A stretch of 55,205 nt of DNA, taken from Devosia psychrophila. Lineage in GTDB: Bacteria > Pseudomonadota > Alphaproteobacteria > Rhizobiales > Devosiaceae. The position numbers and the translations under genes were made by a program. Within the stretch, counting starts at the first letter, position 1; the number at the start of each line of letters is the position of its first letter. The stretch lies in the NCBI RefSeq assembly GCF_000971275.1, contig NZ_LAPV01000122.1, forward strand, positions 1 through 55,205, read 5' to 3'. Below, in pieces: positions 17,201 through 26,775 of this stretch. The notes below the pieces were generated by a model. It was not told the origin of the DNA, did no database searches, and worked only from the letters and a program-made list of their open reading frames with translations.

Positions 17201-18066
17201 GCCGGGCGTGCTCCCATCCGTCGGTTTACCGCAGTTTCGGCAAAACCGACCACCATCACCAGCACGGCGGCCAGCGCTGCGGCGATGAACAGGGCCGCCC
17301 ATATCTGGATGGTCTGGCCATTATACGAGCCGGTGAGCAGGCGCACGCCGAGGCCGCCACCGGCAGCATTGGAAAGCTCGCTGACCACGGCGCCGATCAG
17401 CGAAATGGCGATACCCACCTTCATCGAGGCAAACAGCATCGGCATGGCGGCCGGCCAGCGCAGCTTCCAGAACGTCTGCCATGGGGAGGCATCATAGGTG
17501 CGCATCAGGTCGAGTTGGATGCCCTCCGGCGAGCGCAGCCCCTTGACCATGCCGACCACCACCGGAAAAAAGCTCAGATACATCGAGATCAGCGCCCGCG
17601 GCACGGTGCCGGTAATGCCGACGGCACCCAGGCCCACCACCACCATCGGCGCTATGGCGAGGATCGGGATGGTCTGGCTGGCGATGATCCACGGCATCAG
17701 CGAGCGATTGGAAGCTTCATTGTGGACGATGATTATCGCCAGCAGCACGCCAAGCGCCGTGCCGAGCACGAAGCCAAGCAGCGTCGAAGAAAGGGTAATC
17801 CAGCCGTGATAGGCTAGGCTGCGCTTCGAGGTGATCTCCAGCGCCACGGTAGCGTTCCAGATTTCGCCGATTACCTGATGCGGCGCCGGCAGCACCGGCC
17901 GATCCTGGGCCCAGGTCTGCTGCGCAAAATCGGTGAAGGGCACGTTGGTCAGTGCGGCGCGCGTGTTCAGCGTATTCTGCCAGTTCGCATTCATGCCGAT
18001 GGCTGCGACGTACCAGATGACGACGATGGCCAGCAGCACAGTGAGAATGGGCAGGACGCGGTTCAA
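17197..18066 (-). CDS. ABC transporter permease, SsuC/ThiX type
   Basis: This 289-residue integral membrane protein has a single N-terminal TM, then a periplasmic stretch of about 60 residues, then the five-helix core. The EAA loop reads L-D-L-M-R-T-Y-D-A-S-P-W-Q-T-F-W-K-L-R-W-P. The start codon is TTG, overlapping the ATPase stop as TTGA. It is the partner of the adjacent larger permease and of the NMT1-like binding protein; transport of pyrimidine-related compounds is inferred from the operon. Confidence 0.88.
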   Translation of the reverse strand: MNRVLPILTVLLAIVVIWYVAAIGMNANWQNTLNTRAALTNVPFTDFAQQTWAQDRPVLPAPHQVIGEIWNATVALEITSKRSLAYHGWITLSSTLLGFVLGTALGVLLAIIIVHNEASNRSLMPWIIASQTIPILAIAPMVVVGLGAVGITGTVPRALISMYLSFFPVVVGMVKGLRSPEGIQLDLMRTYDASPWQTFWKLRWPAAMPMLFASMKVGIAISLIGAVVSELSNAAGGGLGVRLLTGSYNGQTIQIWAALFIAAALAAVLVMVVGFAETAVNRRMGARPA

Positions 18067-18860
18067 ATGTGATCCTCGTCATAGCTGTGCCCAGCCCGCA
18101 GCCCGTCACGCACGCGCGCGGCAATGGCCAAAAATTCCGGCGTTTCACGGATATCCAGCGGGCGTTCGCGCGGCAGGTTGCTCTCGATGATGTCGGTGAC
18201 CCGGCCCGGACGCGGTGACATCACCACGATCTTGGTGGAGAGAAACACTGCCTCGGGGATGGAATGGGTGACAAAGCAGATGGTTTTTTTGGTACGGTCC
18301 CACAGCTTCAGCAGTTCGGAATTGAGGTGGTCGCGCACGATTTCGTCCAGCGCGCCAAACGGCTCGTCCATCAACAGCAGGTCGGCATCAAACGCCAGTG
18401 CCCGGGCGATCGAGGCGCGCTGCTGCATGCCGCCCGACAATTGCCAGGGGTACTTCTTTTCGAAGCCTGAAAGGTTCACCAGGTCCATGGTGCGCTTGAC
18501 GCGCTCGGCCTGCTGGCTCTTCGAGTGGCCCATGATTTCGAGCGGCAGCGCGATGTTTTTCTCTATGGTCCGCCACGGATACAGCGCCGGCGCCTGGAAC
18601 ACATAGCCATAGGCCCTGTCCTTGCGCGCATTCTCGGGGCTCTGGCCGTTGATGGTCAGCGTGCCCGAGGTCGGCTGTTCCAGATCGGCAATAGTCCGCA
18701 AAAACGTCGTCTTGCCGCAGCCCGAGGGTCCGATGAAGGAGACGAACTCGCCCTTGTCGATGGTCAGGTTGACGTCGCTGAGTGCGACCACGTCGCCGTC
18801 GTTGGTCTTGAAAGTCAGGCCGAGGTTCTGGGCGGAAACGACAGCGGTCAAATCGATCAA
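18063..18860 (-). CDS. ABC transporter ATP-binding protein, SsuB/ThiZ type
   Basis: This 265-residue ATPase has Walker A G-P-S-G-C-G-K-T-T, a Q-loop in V-F-Q-A-P-A-L-Y-P-W, signature L-S-G-G-M-Q-Q-R, Walker B L-L-L-M-D-E-P-F-G-A-L-D and switch F-V-T-H-S-I-P-E-A-V, characteristic of the nitrate/sulfonate/pyrimidine importer group. The start is assigned to a TTG at 18860, which overlaps the dihydropyrimidinase stop (TTGA) in the same way as the next gene pair. The frame extends to 18920, but that part lies within the upstream gene and resembles no family member. Confidence 0.88.
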   Translation of the reverse strand: MIDLTAVVSAQNLGLTFKTNDGDVVALSDVNLTIDKGEFVSFIGPSGCGKTTFLRTIADLEQPTSGTLTINGQSPENARKDRAYGYVFQAPALYPWRTIEKNIALPLEIMGHSKSQQAERVKRTMDLVNLSGFEKKYPWQLSGGMQQRASIARALAFDADLLLMDEPFGALDEIVRDHLNSELLKLWDRTKKTICFVTHSIPEAVFLSTKIVVMSPRPGRVTDIIESNLPRERPLDIRETPEFLAIAARVRDGLRAGHSYDEDHI

Positions 18861-20308
18861 ACTCCCGAGGCCGGGATGCCCGACCGTTCTACCTTGCGCG
18901 GCGCCACGATGTCTTTCCACTGGCTAAGGGCCCGGTTCACAGGGTTTTTCGCCTCGCGGCCGACAAACTTGCCATGGCCCGGCTCGGCATCGATGGAACT
19001 CTCGGTGACCGAGACCTTGCCGCGGCTCAAGACGAAGCGCGGCAGGCCGGTGACCTCGAAGCCTTCGAACACATTATAGTCGATGACCGACTGCTGGCCC
19101 TGGGCCGAAATGCTCTTCTTGCGCGCCGGGTCCCAGACCACGAGGTCCGCATCGGCGCCAACCAGCACGGCGCCTTTTTTGGGATAGAGGCCCAGGATCT
19201 TGGCGATGTTGGTCGAGGTGACGGCGACAAATTCGTTCATCGTCAGGCGGCCAGTATTGACGCCGGCGGTCCACAGCACGGGCAGGCGATCTTCGAGCCC
19301 GCCCGTGCCGTTGGGGATCTTGGAGAAGTTGCCGATGCCGTTACGCTTCTGCGCGGTGGTGAAGGCGCAATGATCGGTCGCGACACAGGACAGCGAGCCC
19401 GACTGCAGGCCCGCCCACAGCGAATCCTGATGCTGCTTGTTGCGGAACGGCGGCGACATCACGCGACGGGCGGCATGGTCCCAGTCGGCGTTGAAATATT
19501 CGCTCTCGTCCAGCGTCAGATGCTGCACCAGCGGTTCGCCATAAACCCGCATGCCCTTTTGGCGGGCCCGACGGATGGCCTCGTGCGCCTGCTCGGAGGA
19601 GACATGCACCACATACAATGGTACGCCGGCCATGTCGGCGATCATGATGGCGCGATTGGTCGCCTCGCCCTCAACTTCGGGCGGGCGGGAATAAGCGTGA
19701 CCCTCGGGTCCATTATTGCCCTCGGCCAGCAGCTTGGCCGTCATCGCGGCGACGATGTCGCCATTTTCGGCATGCACCAGCGGCAGCGCGCCGAGGTCGG
19801 CACAGCGCGAGAACGACGAGAACATCTCGTCGTCATTGACCATCAGGCTGCCCTTGTAGGCCATGAAATGCTTGAAGCTGGTAATGCCGCGATCGACCAC
19901 TTCGGCCATCTCGCGCCACACCTGCTCGCTCCACCAGGTGATCGCCATGTGGAAAGAATAGTCGGCCGAGGCCTTGCCGGTCTTGTTGTCCCACATCGAA
20001 AGGGCTTCGAGCAGGCTCTGGTTCGGACTGGGCAGGCAGAAGTCTACCACCATCGTGGTGCCACCGGCGAGGCCCGCGCGCGTGCCGGATTCGAAATCGT
20101 CGGCCGAATAGGTGCCCATGAACGGCATTTCGAGATGAGTATGCGGATCGACACCCCCCGGCATAACGTAACAGCCCGTCGCGTCGAGCACCTCGTCACC
20201 ACTCAGGTTCTGCCCGATCTCGACGATGACATCGCCCTCGATCAACACATCCGCCTTGTAGGTGAGATCGGCGGTGACGATCGTGCCGTTCTTGATGACT
20301 TTGCTCAT
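18857..20308 (-). CDS. hydA: Dihydropyrimidinase (hydantoinase family)
   Basis: This 483-residue cyclic amidohydrolase opens 5,6-dihydrouracil or dihydrothymine to N-carbamoyl-beta-alanine or its methyl homologue, step 2 of reductive pyrimidine breakdown. Metal-site features include H56-T-H58 in D-P-H-T-H-L-E, the S-F-K-H-F-M-A-Y-K segment carrying the carboxylated Lys, V-H-A-E-N-G, Y-V-V-H-V-S-S and A-T-D-H-C-A-F. Length fits the family. The presence of ureidopropionase, beta-alanine aminotransferase and RutR favours dihydropyrimidinase over a hydantoin-specific role. A DUF559 cassette separates it from the upstream operon genes. Confidence 0.94.
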   Translation of the reverse strand: MSKVIKNGTIVTADLTYKADVLIEGDVIVEIGQNLSGDEVLDATGCYVMPGGVDPHTHLEMPFMGTYSADDFESGTRAGLAGGTTMVVDFCLPSPNQSLLEALSMWDNKTGKASADYSFHMAITWWSEQVWREMAEVVDRGITSFKHFMAYKGSLMVNDDEMFSSFSRCADLGALPLVHAENGDIVAAMTAKLLAEGNNGPEGHAYSRPPEVEGEATNRAIMIADMAGVPLYVVHVSSEQAHEAIRRARQKGMRVYGEPLVQHLTLDESEYFNADWDHAARRVMSPPFRNKQHQDSLWAGLQSGSLSCVATDHCAFTTAQKRNGIGNFSKIPNGTGGLEDRLPVLWTAGVNTGRLTMNEFVAVTSTNIAKILGLYPKKGAVLVGADADLVVWDPARKKSISAQGQQSVIDYNVFEGFEVTGLPRFVLSRGKVSVTESSIDAEPGHGKFVGREAKNPVNRALSQWKDIVAPRKVERSGIPASGV

Positions 20309-20326
20309 GTGCCTTATCCCAATTCT

Positions 20327-20812
20327 TCAATGTGCGCGGGGTATCTCGCCGCTGTAGATTTCGCTGATCGGCAAAGCAATGGATCGTGATAACGCCACTC
20401 GTTGCGATGACGCGGTTGCCCGTATGCCTCTTATTCCTCGCCCCATCGGGGAGAGGGTGGCCGGAGCGAAGCGGAGGTCGGGTGAGGGGGCGGCATCGAT
20501 GACACTCAGGATGGCGCACGCGGCCTCATCGCGATTTTCGATGATCTCGTTGTTCCAGAAGCGCAACACTGCATAGCCCTGCGCGTTGAGGTAGGCCGTC
20601 CGAACTGCGTCACTCCTGCCGATTGAATGCTGGCCACCATCGGCTTCGACAACCAGTCCGACCTCACGGCAGACAAAATCGACAATGTATGGCCCGATAG
20701 GGAATTGCCGGACAAATTTTTGTCCGGCCAAGCTGCGATTGCGCAAAATGTACCAGAGCCGATTTTCGGCAATGGTCGCGTTCCTGCGCAACTGGCGGGG
20801 TCGGGTATTCAC
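20327..20812 (-). CDS. DUF559 (Vsr-like endonuclease fold) protein in a repeat-bounded cassette
   Basis: The 161-residue frame has a DUF559 core at residues 1-108: R-R-N-A-T-I-A-E-N-R-L-W at the start, Y-I-V-D45-F-V-C, V-V-E56-A-D58-G-G-Q-H and V-L-R-F-W-N-N-E-I. These are the conserved, putatively catalytic positions of this PD-(D/E)XK/Vsr-like family; no member's cellular role is well established. The start is GTG, and its Shine-Dalgarno-like GAGGGGG lies in the adjoining repeat. The last 50 residues (A-P-S-P-D-L-R-F-A-P onward) are read-through of the second repeat. It appears inserted between operon genes. Whether it is expressed as a nuclease is unknown. Confidence 0.8.
   Translation of the reverse strand: MNTRPRQLRRNATIAENRLWYILRNRSLAGQKFVRQFPIGPYIVDFVCREVGLVVEADGGQHSIGRSDAVRTAYLNAQGYAVLRFWNNEIIENRDEAACAILSVIDAAPSPDLRFAPATLSPMGRGIRGIRATASSQRVALSRSIALPISEIYSGEIPRAH
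20441..20490. repeat. Rhizobial-type REP repeat, family A, copy 1
   Basis: CCCCATCGGGG hairpin, then GAGAGGGTGGC, a GGAGCGAAGC segment and GGGTGAGGGGG. It is in inverted orientation to the copy at 20820. It lies inside the 3' part of the DUF559 frame and supplies the reading T-L-S-P-M-G-R-G on the minus strand. Confidence 0.85.
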
Positions 20813-20819
20813 CAGCTAT

Positions 20820-20865
20820 CCCCCTCATCCGGCGCTTCGCGCCACCTTCTCCCCGATGGGGAGAA
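20820..20865. repeat. Rhizobial-type REP repeat, family A, copy 2
   Basis: CCCCCTCATCCGGCGCTTCG, then CGCCACCTTCTCCCCGATGG and GGAG. It is the inverted partner of copy 1. On the minus strand its end GATGAGGGGG lies seven bases before the GTG of the DUF559 gene and can serve as its ribosome site. Confidence 0.87.
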
Positions 20866-20951
20866 GAATAGATCCTGCGATCGCCTAGAACTTTCTCCAA
20901 CGGATAGAAGGTTGCTCAGCAGCAAGGGAAAAGACATAAGCGGGATGCCGA

Positions 20952-22202
20952 TCACTCCACAATCTCCGCCGTTTCGAGCACGGCGTGGAACAGCACGTCG
21001 GCGCCTGCCGCGGCCCACTCTTTCGAAATCTCTTCCGCCTCGTTATGGCTCAAGCCGCCCACGCACGGGCACATGATCATGGTGCTTGGCGCGATGCGGT
21101 TGGTCCAGCAGGCGTCGTGGCCGGCGCCCGAAATGATGTCCATGTGGCTGTAGCCGAGCTTTTCGGCGGCGGAGCGCACGCGGGATACCAGCGTTGGATC
21201 AAACGCGACCGGATCGAAATGGCCGACGGCTTCCATGGCGTAGCCGACGCCGAGCTCGGCGCAGATGGCTTGGGCTTTTTCCTCAATCTGCTCGCGCATC
21301 GAGGTGAGCTTGTCGAGGCTCGGCGAGCGGATATCGACGGTAAACACCACCGTGCCCGGCAGCACATTGCGCGAATTGGGCGAGAACTTCATCTGGCCAA
21401 CGCCACCGACCGCGCCCGGCTGGTGCGCCATGGTAATTTCCTGCACCGCCTCGATGATGCGGGCGGTGGCGAGGCCGGCATTGACGCGCATCAGCATCGG
21501 CGTCGAGCCGGTATGGGCTTCGCGGCCGGTCAGCGTAAATTCGACCCACCACAGGCCCTGGCCATGGGTGACGACGCCTATTCTCTTGTTCTCGGCCTCA
21601 AGGATCGGGCCCTGCTCGATGTGATATTCGAAATAGGCATGCATCTTGCGGGCGCCGACCACTTCATCGCCGCGCCAGCCGATGCGGGCCAGCTCGTCGC
21701 CGTAGGTCAGCCCCGCCGGGTCTTTGCGTGAATAGGCGTAGTCCTGCGTGTGGATGCCGGCAAACACGCCCGAGGCCAGCATGGCCGGGGCAAAGCGCGC
21801 ACCCTCCTCGTTGGCCCAGTTGGTGACGACAATCGGATGCTTGGTCTTGATGCCGAGGTCGTTCATCGAGCGCACCACTTCGAGCGCCGCCAGCACCCCG
21901 AGCACGCCGTCATACTTGCCGCCGGTCGGCTGGGTATCGAGATGGCTGCCGACATAGACCGGCAGCGCATCGGGGTCCGTGCCCGGGCGGGTCATGAACA
22001 TGGTGCCCATCTGGTCGATACCCATGGTGAGGCCCGCATCATCGCACCAGCGCTGAAACAGCCGGCGGCCTTCGCCGTCCTCGTCGGTCAGGGTCTGACG
22101 ATTATTGCCCCCGGCAATGCCGGGGCCAATCTGCGCCATGTCCATGAGGCTGTCCCAGAGCCGATCGCCATTGATACGAAGGTTTTCTCCTGGGGCAGAC
22201 AT
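20952..22202 (-). CDS. N-carbamoyl-beta-alanine amidohydrolase (beta-ureidopropionase, M20 family)
   Basis: This 416-residue Zn-dependent hydantoinase/carbamoylase hydrolyses ureidopropionate to beta-alanine, CO2 and ammonia, step 3 of reductive pyrimidine breakdown. The M20 metal motifs are visible: G-S-H-L-D-T-Q-P-T-G-G-K-Y-D-G, N-E-E-G-A-R-F, E-Y-H-I-E-Q-G-P and L-S-H-N-E near the end, plus G-A-G-H-D-A-C. Allantoate amidohydrolase is a close relative, but context favours the pyrimidine substrate. It follows the dehydrogenase gene by 12 bp and is separated from dihydropyrimidinase by the DUF559 cassette. Confidence 0.92.
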   Translation of the reverse strand: MSAPGENLRINGDRLWDSLMDMAQIGPGIAGGNNRQTLTDEDGEGRRLFQRWCDDAGLTMGIDQMGTMFMTRPGTDPDALPVYVGSHLDTQPTGGKYDGVLGVLAALEVVRSMNDLGIKTKHPIVVTNWANEEGARFAPAMLASGVFAGIHTQDYAYSRKDPAGLTYGDELARIGWRGDEVVGARKMHAYFEYHIEQGPILEAENKRIGVVTHGQGLWWVEFTLTGREAHTGSTPMLMRVNAGLATARIIEAVQEITMAHQPGAVGGVGQMKFSPNSRNVLPGTVVFTVDIRSPSLDKLTSMREQIEEKAQAICAELGVGYAMEAVGHFDPVAFDPTLVSRVRSAAEKLGYSHMDIISGAGHDACWTNRIAPSTMIMCPCVGGLSHNEAEEISKEWAAAGADVLFHAVLETAEIVE

Positions 22203-22214
22203 ATGGGCTAGTTC

Positions 22215-23708
<1,494 letters not shown>

Positions 23709-23729
23709 GAGACCCTCCCCTTCAGGATA

Positions 23730-23771
23730 GGAACGATAATTCTATTTTCGAAGATATAGAACAATTGTTCC
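23730..23771. promoter_or_regulatory. Two IolR-like half-palindromes (GGAA-N6-TTCT) upstream of mmsA
   Basis: Site 1 is GGAACGATAATTCT at 23730-23743 on the plus strand. Site 2 is GGAACAATTGTTCT on the minus strand at 23758-23771, containing the perfect palindrome GAACAATTGTTC. Their centres are 28 bp apart. Both differ at one base from GGAA-N6-TTCC, the motif reported for S. meliloti IolR. They fill the 66-bp gap between the aminotransferase stop and mmsA. Confidence 0.5.
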
Positions 23772-23774
23772 ATT

Positions 23775-25103
23775 TTACTCAAGCGTCTTGAGGATGTCGG
23801 CAAGCGTGCCCACGATGTGGTCGATATGGCTTTTTTCAACGATCAGCGGCGGCGACAGCGCGATAATGTCGCCGGTCGTGCGGATCAAAACGCCGGCTTC
23901 GAAGGCCTTGAGGAAGGCCGAAAACGCCCGCTTGGTCGGCTGTCCGGCGATCGGCTGCAGCTCGATCGCGCCGACAAGCCCGATGTTGCGCACGTCGATC
24001 ACATGGGGCAGGCCCTTGAGCGAATGCAGCGCTTCCTCGAAATAGGGCGCCATTTCTGCGCCGCGCGTCAGCAGGCCCTCTTCCTTGTAGGTTTCGAGTG
24101 TCGCAAGGCCGGCTGCCGAAGCGATCGGATTGCCGGAATAAGTGTAGCCGTGGAAAAACTCGATGACATGTTCCGGGCCGCCCATGAAGGCGTCGTGGAT
24201 TTCCGAGCTGACCAGCACCGCGCCCATCGGGATCACGCCATTGGTCAGGCCCTTGGCGGTGACCATGATGTCAGGCGTCACGCCAAAATAGTCGGCGCCG
24301 AACGGCGTGCCGAGGCGACCGAAGCCGGTGATGACCTCGTCGAAAATCAGCAGGATGCCGTGCTTCTTGGTGATGTCGCGCAGGCGCTGCAGATAGCCGG
24401 CCGGCGGGATCAGCACGCCGGTGGAGCCAGCGACGGGCTCGACGATGACGGCGGCAATGGTCGAGGCATCATGCAGCGTGACGATGCGTTCCAGCTCGTC
24501 GGCCAGCTCCACGCCATATTCCGGCAGCCCCTTGGAAAAGGCATTCTTGGCAAGGTTATGGGTATGGGGCATGTGGTCGACGCCGCCGAGCAGCGTGCCG
24601 AACATCTTGCGGTTGGTGACAATGCCGCCCACCGAAATGCCGCCGAAATTGACGCCGTGATAGGCGCGTTCGCGACCGATCAGGCGGGAGCGGGCGCCCT
24701 CGCCCTTCACCCGGTGATAGGCCAGCGCCACCTTGAGCGCGGTCTCGACCGACTCGGAGCCCGAGTTGGTGAACAGCACATGATTAAGACCGTCGGGGGC
24801 GATATCGACGATGCGGTTGGCCAGCTCGAACGCCTTGGGATGGCCCATCTGGAAGGCGGGGGCGTAATCGAGTTCAGCCGCCTGCCTGGCGATCGCTTCG
24901 ACGATCCTGGGGCGGGCGTGGCCGGCATTGCAACACCACAGGCCGGCCGTGCCGTCCAGCACCTGGCGGCCGTCGCTGGTGGTGTAATGCATGTCCTTGG
25001 CCGCGACGAACATGCGCGGGTTTTTCTTGAACTGCCGGTTGGCGGTAAACGGCATCCAGAAGGCGCTCAGATCGTTCGGCACCACGGCATCGGAAATGGA
25101 CAA
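23775..25103 (-). CDS. Beta-alanine:pyruvate aminotransferase (class III)
   Basis: This 442-residue PLP enzyme of the omega-amino-acid transaminase group moves the amino group of beta-alanine to pyruvate, giving malonate semialdehyde and alanine. Visible are L-W-C-C-N-A-G-H near residue 55, N-S-G-S-E-S-V-E-T-A near 112, I-F-D-E-V-I-T-G-F-G-R and the PLP Lys in V-T-A-K-G-L-T-N-G. The start is TTG with GGGGAGCGAGG before it. It is first in the operon. A RutR-type operator lies 76 bp upstream. Confidence 0.93.
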   Translation of the reverse strand: MSISDAVVPNDLSAFWMPFTANRQFKKNPRMFVAAKDMHYTTSDGRQVLDGTAGLWCCNAGHARPRIVEAIARQAAELDYAPAFQMGHPKAFELANRIVDIAPDGLNHVLFTNSGSESVETALKVALAYHRVKGEGARSRLIGRERAYHGVNFGGISVGGIVTNRKMFGTLLGGVDHMPHTHNLAKNAFSKGLPEYGVELADELERIVTLHDASTIAAVIVEPVAGSTGVLIPPAGYLQRLRDITKKHGILLIFDEVITGFGRLGTPFGADYFGVTPDIMVTAKGLTNGVIPMGAVLVSSEIHDAFMGGPEHVIEFFHGYTYSGNPIASAAGLATLETYKEEGLLTRGAEMAPYFEEALHSLKGLPHVIDVRNIGLVGAIELQPIAGQPTKRAFSAFLKAFEAGVLIRTTGDIIALSPPLIVEKSHIDHIVGTLADILKTLE

Positions 25104-25178
25104 GAAAACCTCGCTCCCCTTGATTCTGCGCTGGTTGGTCTTTTGGCTCTTGACGGCGACGCGTTAAGTCCAGAAATT

Positions 25179-25194
25179 TTGACCAGTTGGAAAA
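25179..25194. promoter_or_regulatory. RutR-type operator between the aminotransferase gene and rutR
   Basis: TTGACCAGTTGGAAAA matches 12 of 14 defined positions of the E. coli RutR palindrome TTGACCA-N2-TGGTCAA. It is in the 126-bp divergent interval, 35 bp before the rutR start, so it could control both directions. Uracil or thymine would be the expected ligand releasing RutR. Confidence 0.8.
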
Positions 25195-25229
25195 ATGTTA
25201 GCACTCCCAAACTTTCTAGCAAGGCGAAA

Positions 25230-25949
25230 ATGCCGCCGACCAAAGTGAAAAGTGCCGAAGTCCCGATCGCTGCCACGCGCCAGCATAAGGCCGACGCCAA
25301 GGCAGCGGTGCATCCGCCGGCCAAGCCGCGTCCGATCACGCGCATCCAGCGCGAAAAGCAGGACCTCATTCTCGAGGCCGCGCTCGAGGTATTTTCGCTG
25401 CATGGCTTCCGTGGTGCGACGATCGACCAGATCGCCGAAGTGGCGGGCATGAGCAAACCCAACTTATTGTATTATTTTCCGCGCAAGGAAGAGATTCATC
25501 GCCGTCTGATGGGGGAATTGCTGGTCACCTGGCTGGCGCCGCTGCGCGAAATGGACGAGAACGGCGATCCCTTCTCCGAAATCCGCTCCTATATCCGCCG
25601 CAAGCTTGAAATGGCTCGCGACTTCCCGCGTGAAAGCCGGCTGTTTGCCAATGAAATGCTGCAGGGCGCGCCGCGCATCATCGAAATGATCGAGGTCGAC
25701 CTCAAGAACCTCGTCGACGAAAAGGCGAAGGTTTTGCTGACTTGGATGGACCAAGGCAAGCTGACCCGCACCGATCCCTATCACCTGATTTTTTCGATCT
25801 GGGCCACCACCCAGCACTACGCCGATTTCGACGTCCAGGTCCGCGCCGTGCTCGGCCCTGGCCGTGGTGGCGAAGGTCGCTTCGAGGACGCAGCCCGCTA
25901 TCTGGAACAGTTGTTCATGTTTGGCCTGACACCGAAAACCCGCGCCTGA
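25230..25949 (+). CDS. rutR: TetR-family pyrimidine-responsive regulator RutR
   Basis: This 239-residue protein aligns with E. coli RutR along its length: F-S-L-H-G-F-R-G-A-T-I-D-Q-I-A and M-S-K-P-N-L-L-Y-Y-F-P in the helix-turn-helix, W-L-A-P-L, L-F-A-N-E-M-L-Q-G-A-P, D-P-Y-H-L-I-F-S-I-W-A and T-Q-H-Y-A-D-F in the ligand domain. The N-terminus has about 35 extra basic, Pro-rich residues. The open frame starts far upstream (23817) inside the antisense of the aminotransferase; the ATG at 25230 with AAGG is the sensible start. It probably represses the divergent pyrimidine operon until uracil or thymine binds. Confidence 0.92.
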   Translation: MPPTKVKSAEVPIAATRQHKADAKAAVHPPAKPRPITRIQREKQDLILEAALEVFSLHGFRGATIDQIAEVAGMSKPNLLYYFPRKEEIHRRLMGELLVTWLAPLREMDENGDPFSEIRSYIRRKLEMARDFPRESRLFANEMLQGAPRIIEMIEVDLKNLVDEKAKVLLTWMDQGKLTRTDPYHLIFSIWATTQHYADFDVQVRAVLGPGRGGEGRFEDAARYLEQLFMFGLTPKTRA

Positions 25950-26025
25950 GCGTTGATCAGCCAGTTGACATCGCTGCCGCGAATCCAAATACTTAAGCGA
26001 TCGACTAAGTTAATGGAGACCCGTG

Positions 26026-26628
26026 ATGACCCAGCTTGTGAACGCCCATATGATGCTCTCGCTGGACGGGTTTGGCACCGGGCTCAACCAGACGCGGGAA
26101 CGCCCGTTTGGTACTATCGATCCGCGACAGCTGGGTCGCTGGATGTTTGAGGACGCCGAAAACAATCGTGCCGAGATCGACGCGATCACCGATCATGGTG
26201 CTTTCATCATGGGCCGCAATATGTTCGCTGCGCCCGGACCAGATGTGTGGGAAGAGGAATGGAAGGGCTGGTGGGGCCCCAACCCGCCCTATCATGCGCC
26301 GGTATTCGTACTGACCCATCACGCCCGACCGTCGATCGAGATGGACGGCGGCACCACATTCCACTTTGTAACCGAAGGCCCGGAAGTGGCGCTGGCCAAA
26401 GCTAGGGCGGTTGCCGGCGAGCGAGACGTTGCCATAGCCGGGGGCGTCAGCACGCTGCGGAGTTATCTGAACGCCGGGGCTGTCGATACTCTCCACCTCA
26501 AGATTTCGCCCCTGGTGCTTGGCCAAGGCGAGCGGCTGTGGGATGGGCTGGCGGCTCGGCTTGAACCCATTGGCGCACGCGCCACCAAGTTCACCACCCA
26601 TATGGATTATCGCGTGGTCAACGCCTGA
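26026..26628 (+). CDS. RibD C-terminal/dihydrofolate-reductase-like protein
   Basis: This 200-residue protein has the DHFR-like fold of the RibD reductase domain. Visible are H-M-M-L-S-L-D-G-F-G-T-G near the N-terminus, G-A-F-I-M-G-R-N-M-F near residue 60, V-F-V-L-T-H-H, and I-A-G-G-V-S-T-L-R-S-Y-L-N-A-G, a NADPH-site-like motif. Standalone members are common and mostly uncharacterised NAD(P)H-dependent reductases. The ATG at 26026 with GGAG eight bases upstream is preferred to the GTG one codon earlier. No operon partner is evident. Confidence 0.85.
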   Translation: MTQLVNAHMMLSLDGFGTGLNQTRERPFGTIDPRQLGRWMFEDAENNRAEIDAITDHGAFIMGRNMFAAPGPDVWEEEWKGWWGPNPPYHAPVFVLTHHARPSIEMDGGTTFHFVTEGPEVALAKARAVAGERDVAIAGGVSTLRSYLNAGAVDTLHLKISPLVLGQGERLWDGLAARLEPIGARATKFTTHMDYRVVNA

Positions 26629-26775
26629 CGCGCATTGCTGGCGGCACGAGATGAGTGTGCCGCTAGCCACCGAGCGCGAATAGCCTCTTCAATATCAGTG
26701 GCAGTACCTCGAGGGTAACGCGGCAACGAAACCTTTCCGTAGGCATTGCGTCCACGCCCAACATTGAGGTCTTCC

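Noticed and set aside
18974..20389. 471-codon plus-strand frame opposite dihydropyrimidinase
   Set aside because: Shadow frame; the opposite strand has all dihydropyrimidinase metal motifs.
23817..25220. Long upstream extension of the rutR frame (to 710 codons)
   Set aside because: It runs antisense through the aminotransferase gene. RutR homology and the AAGG-ATG at 25230 define the real start.
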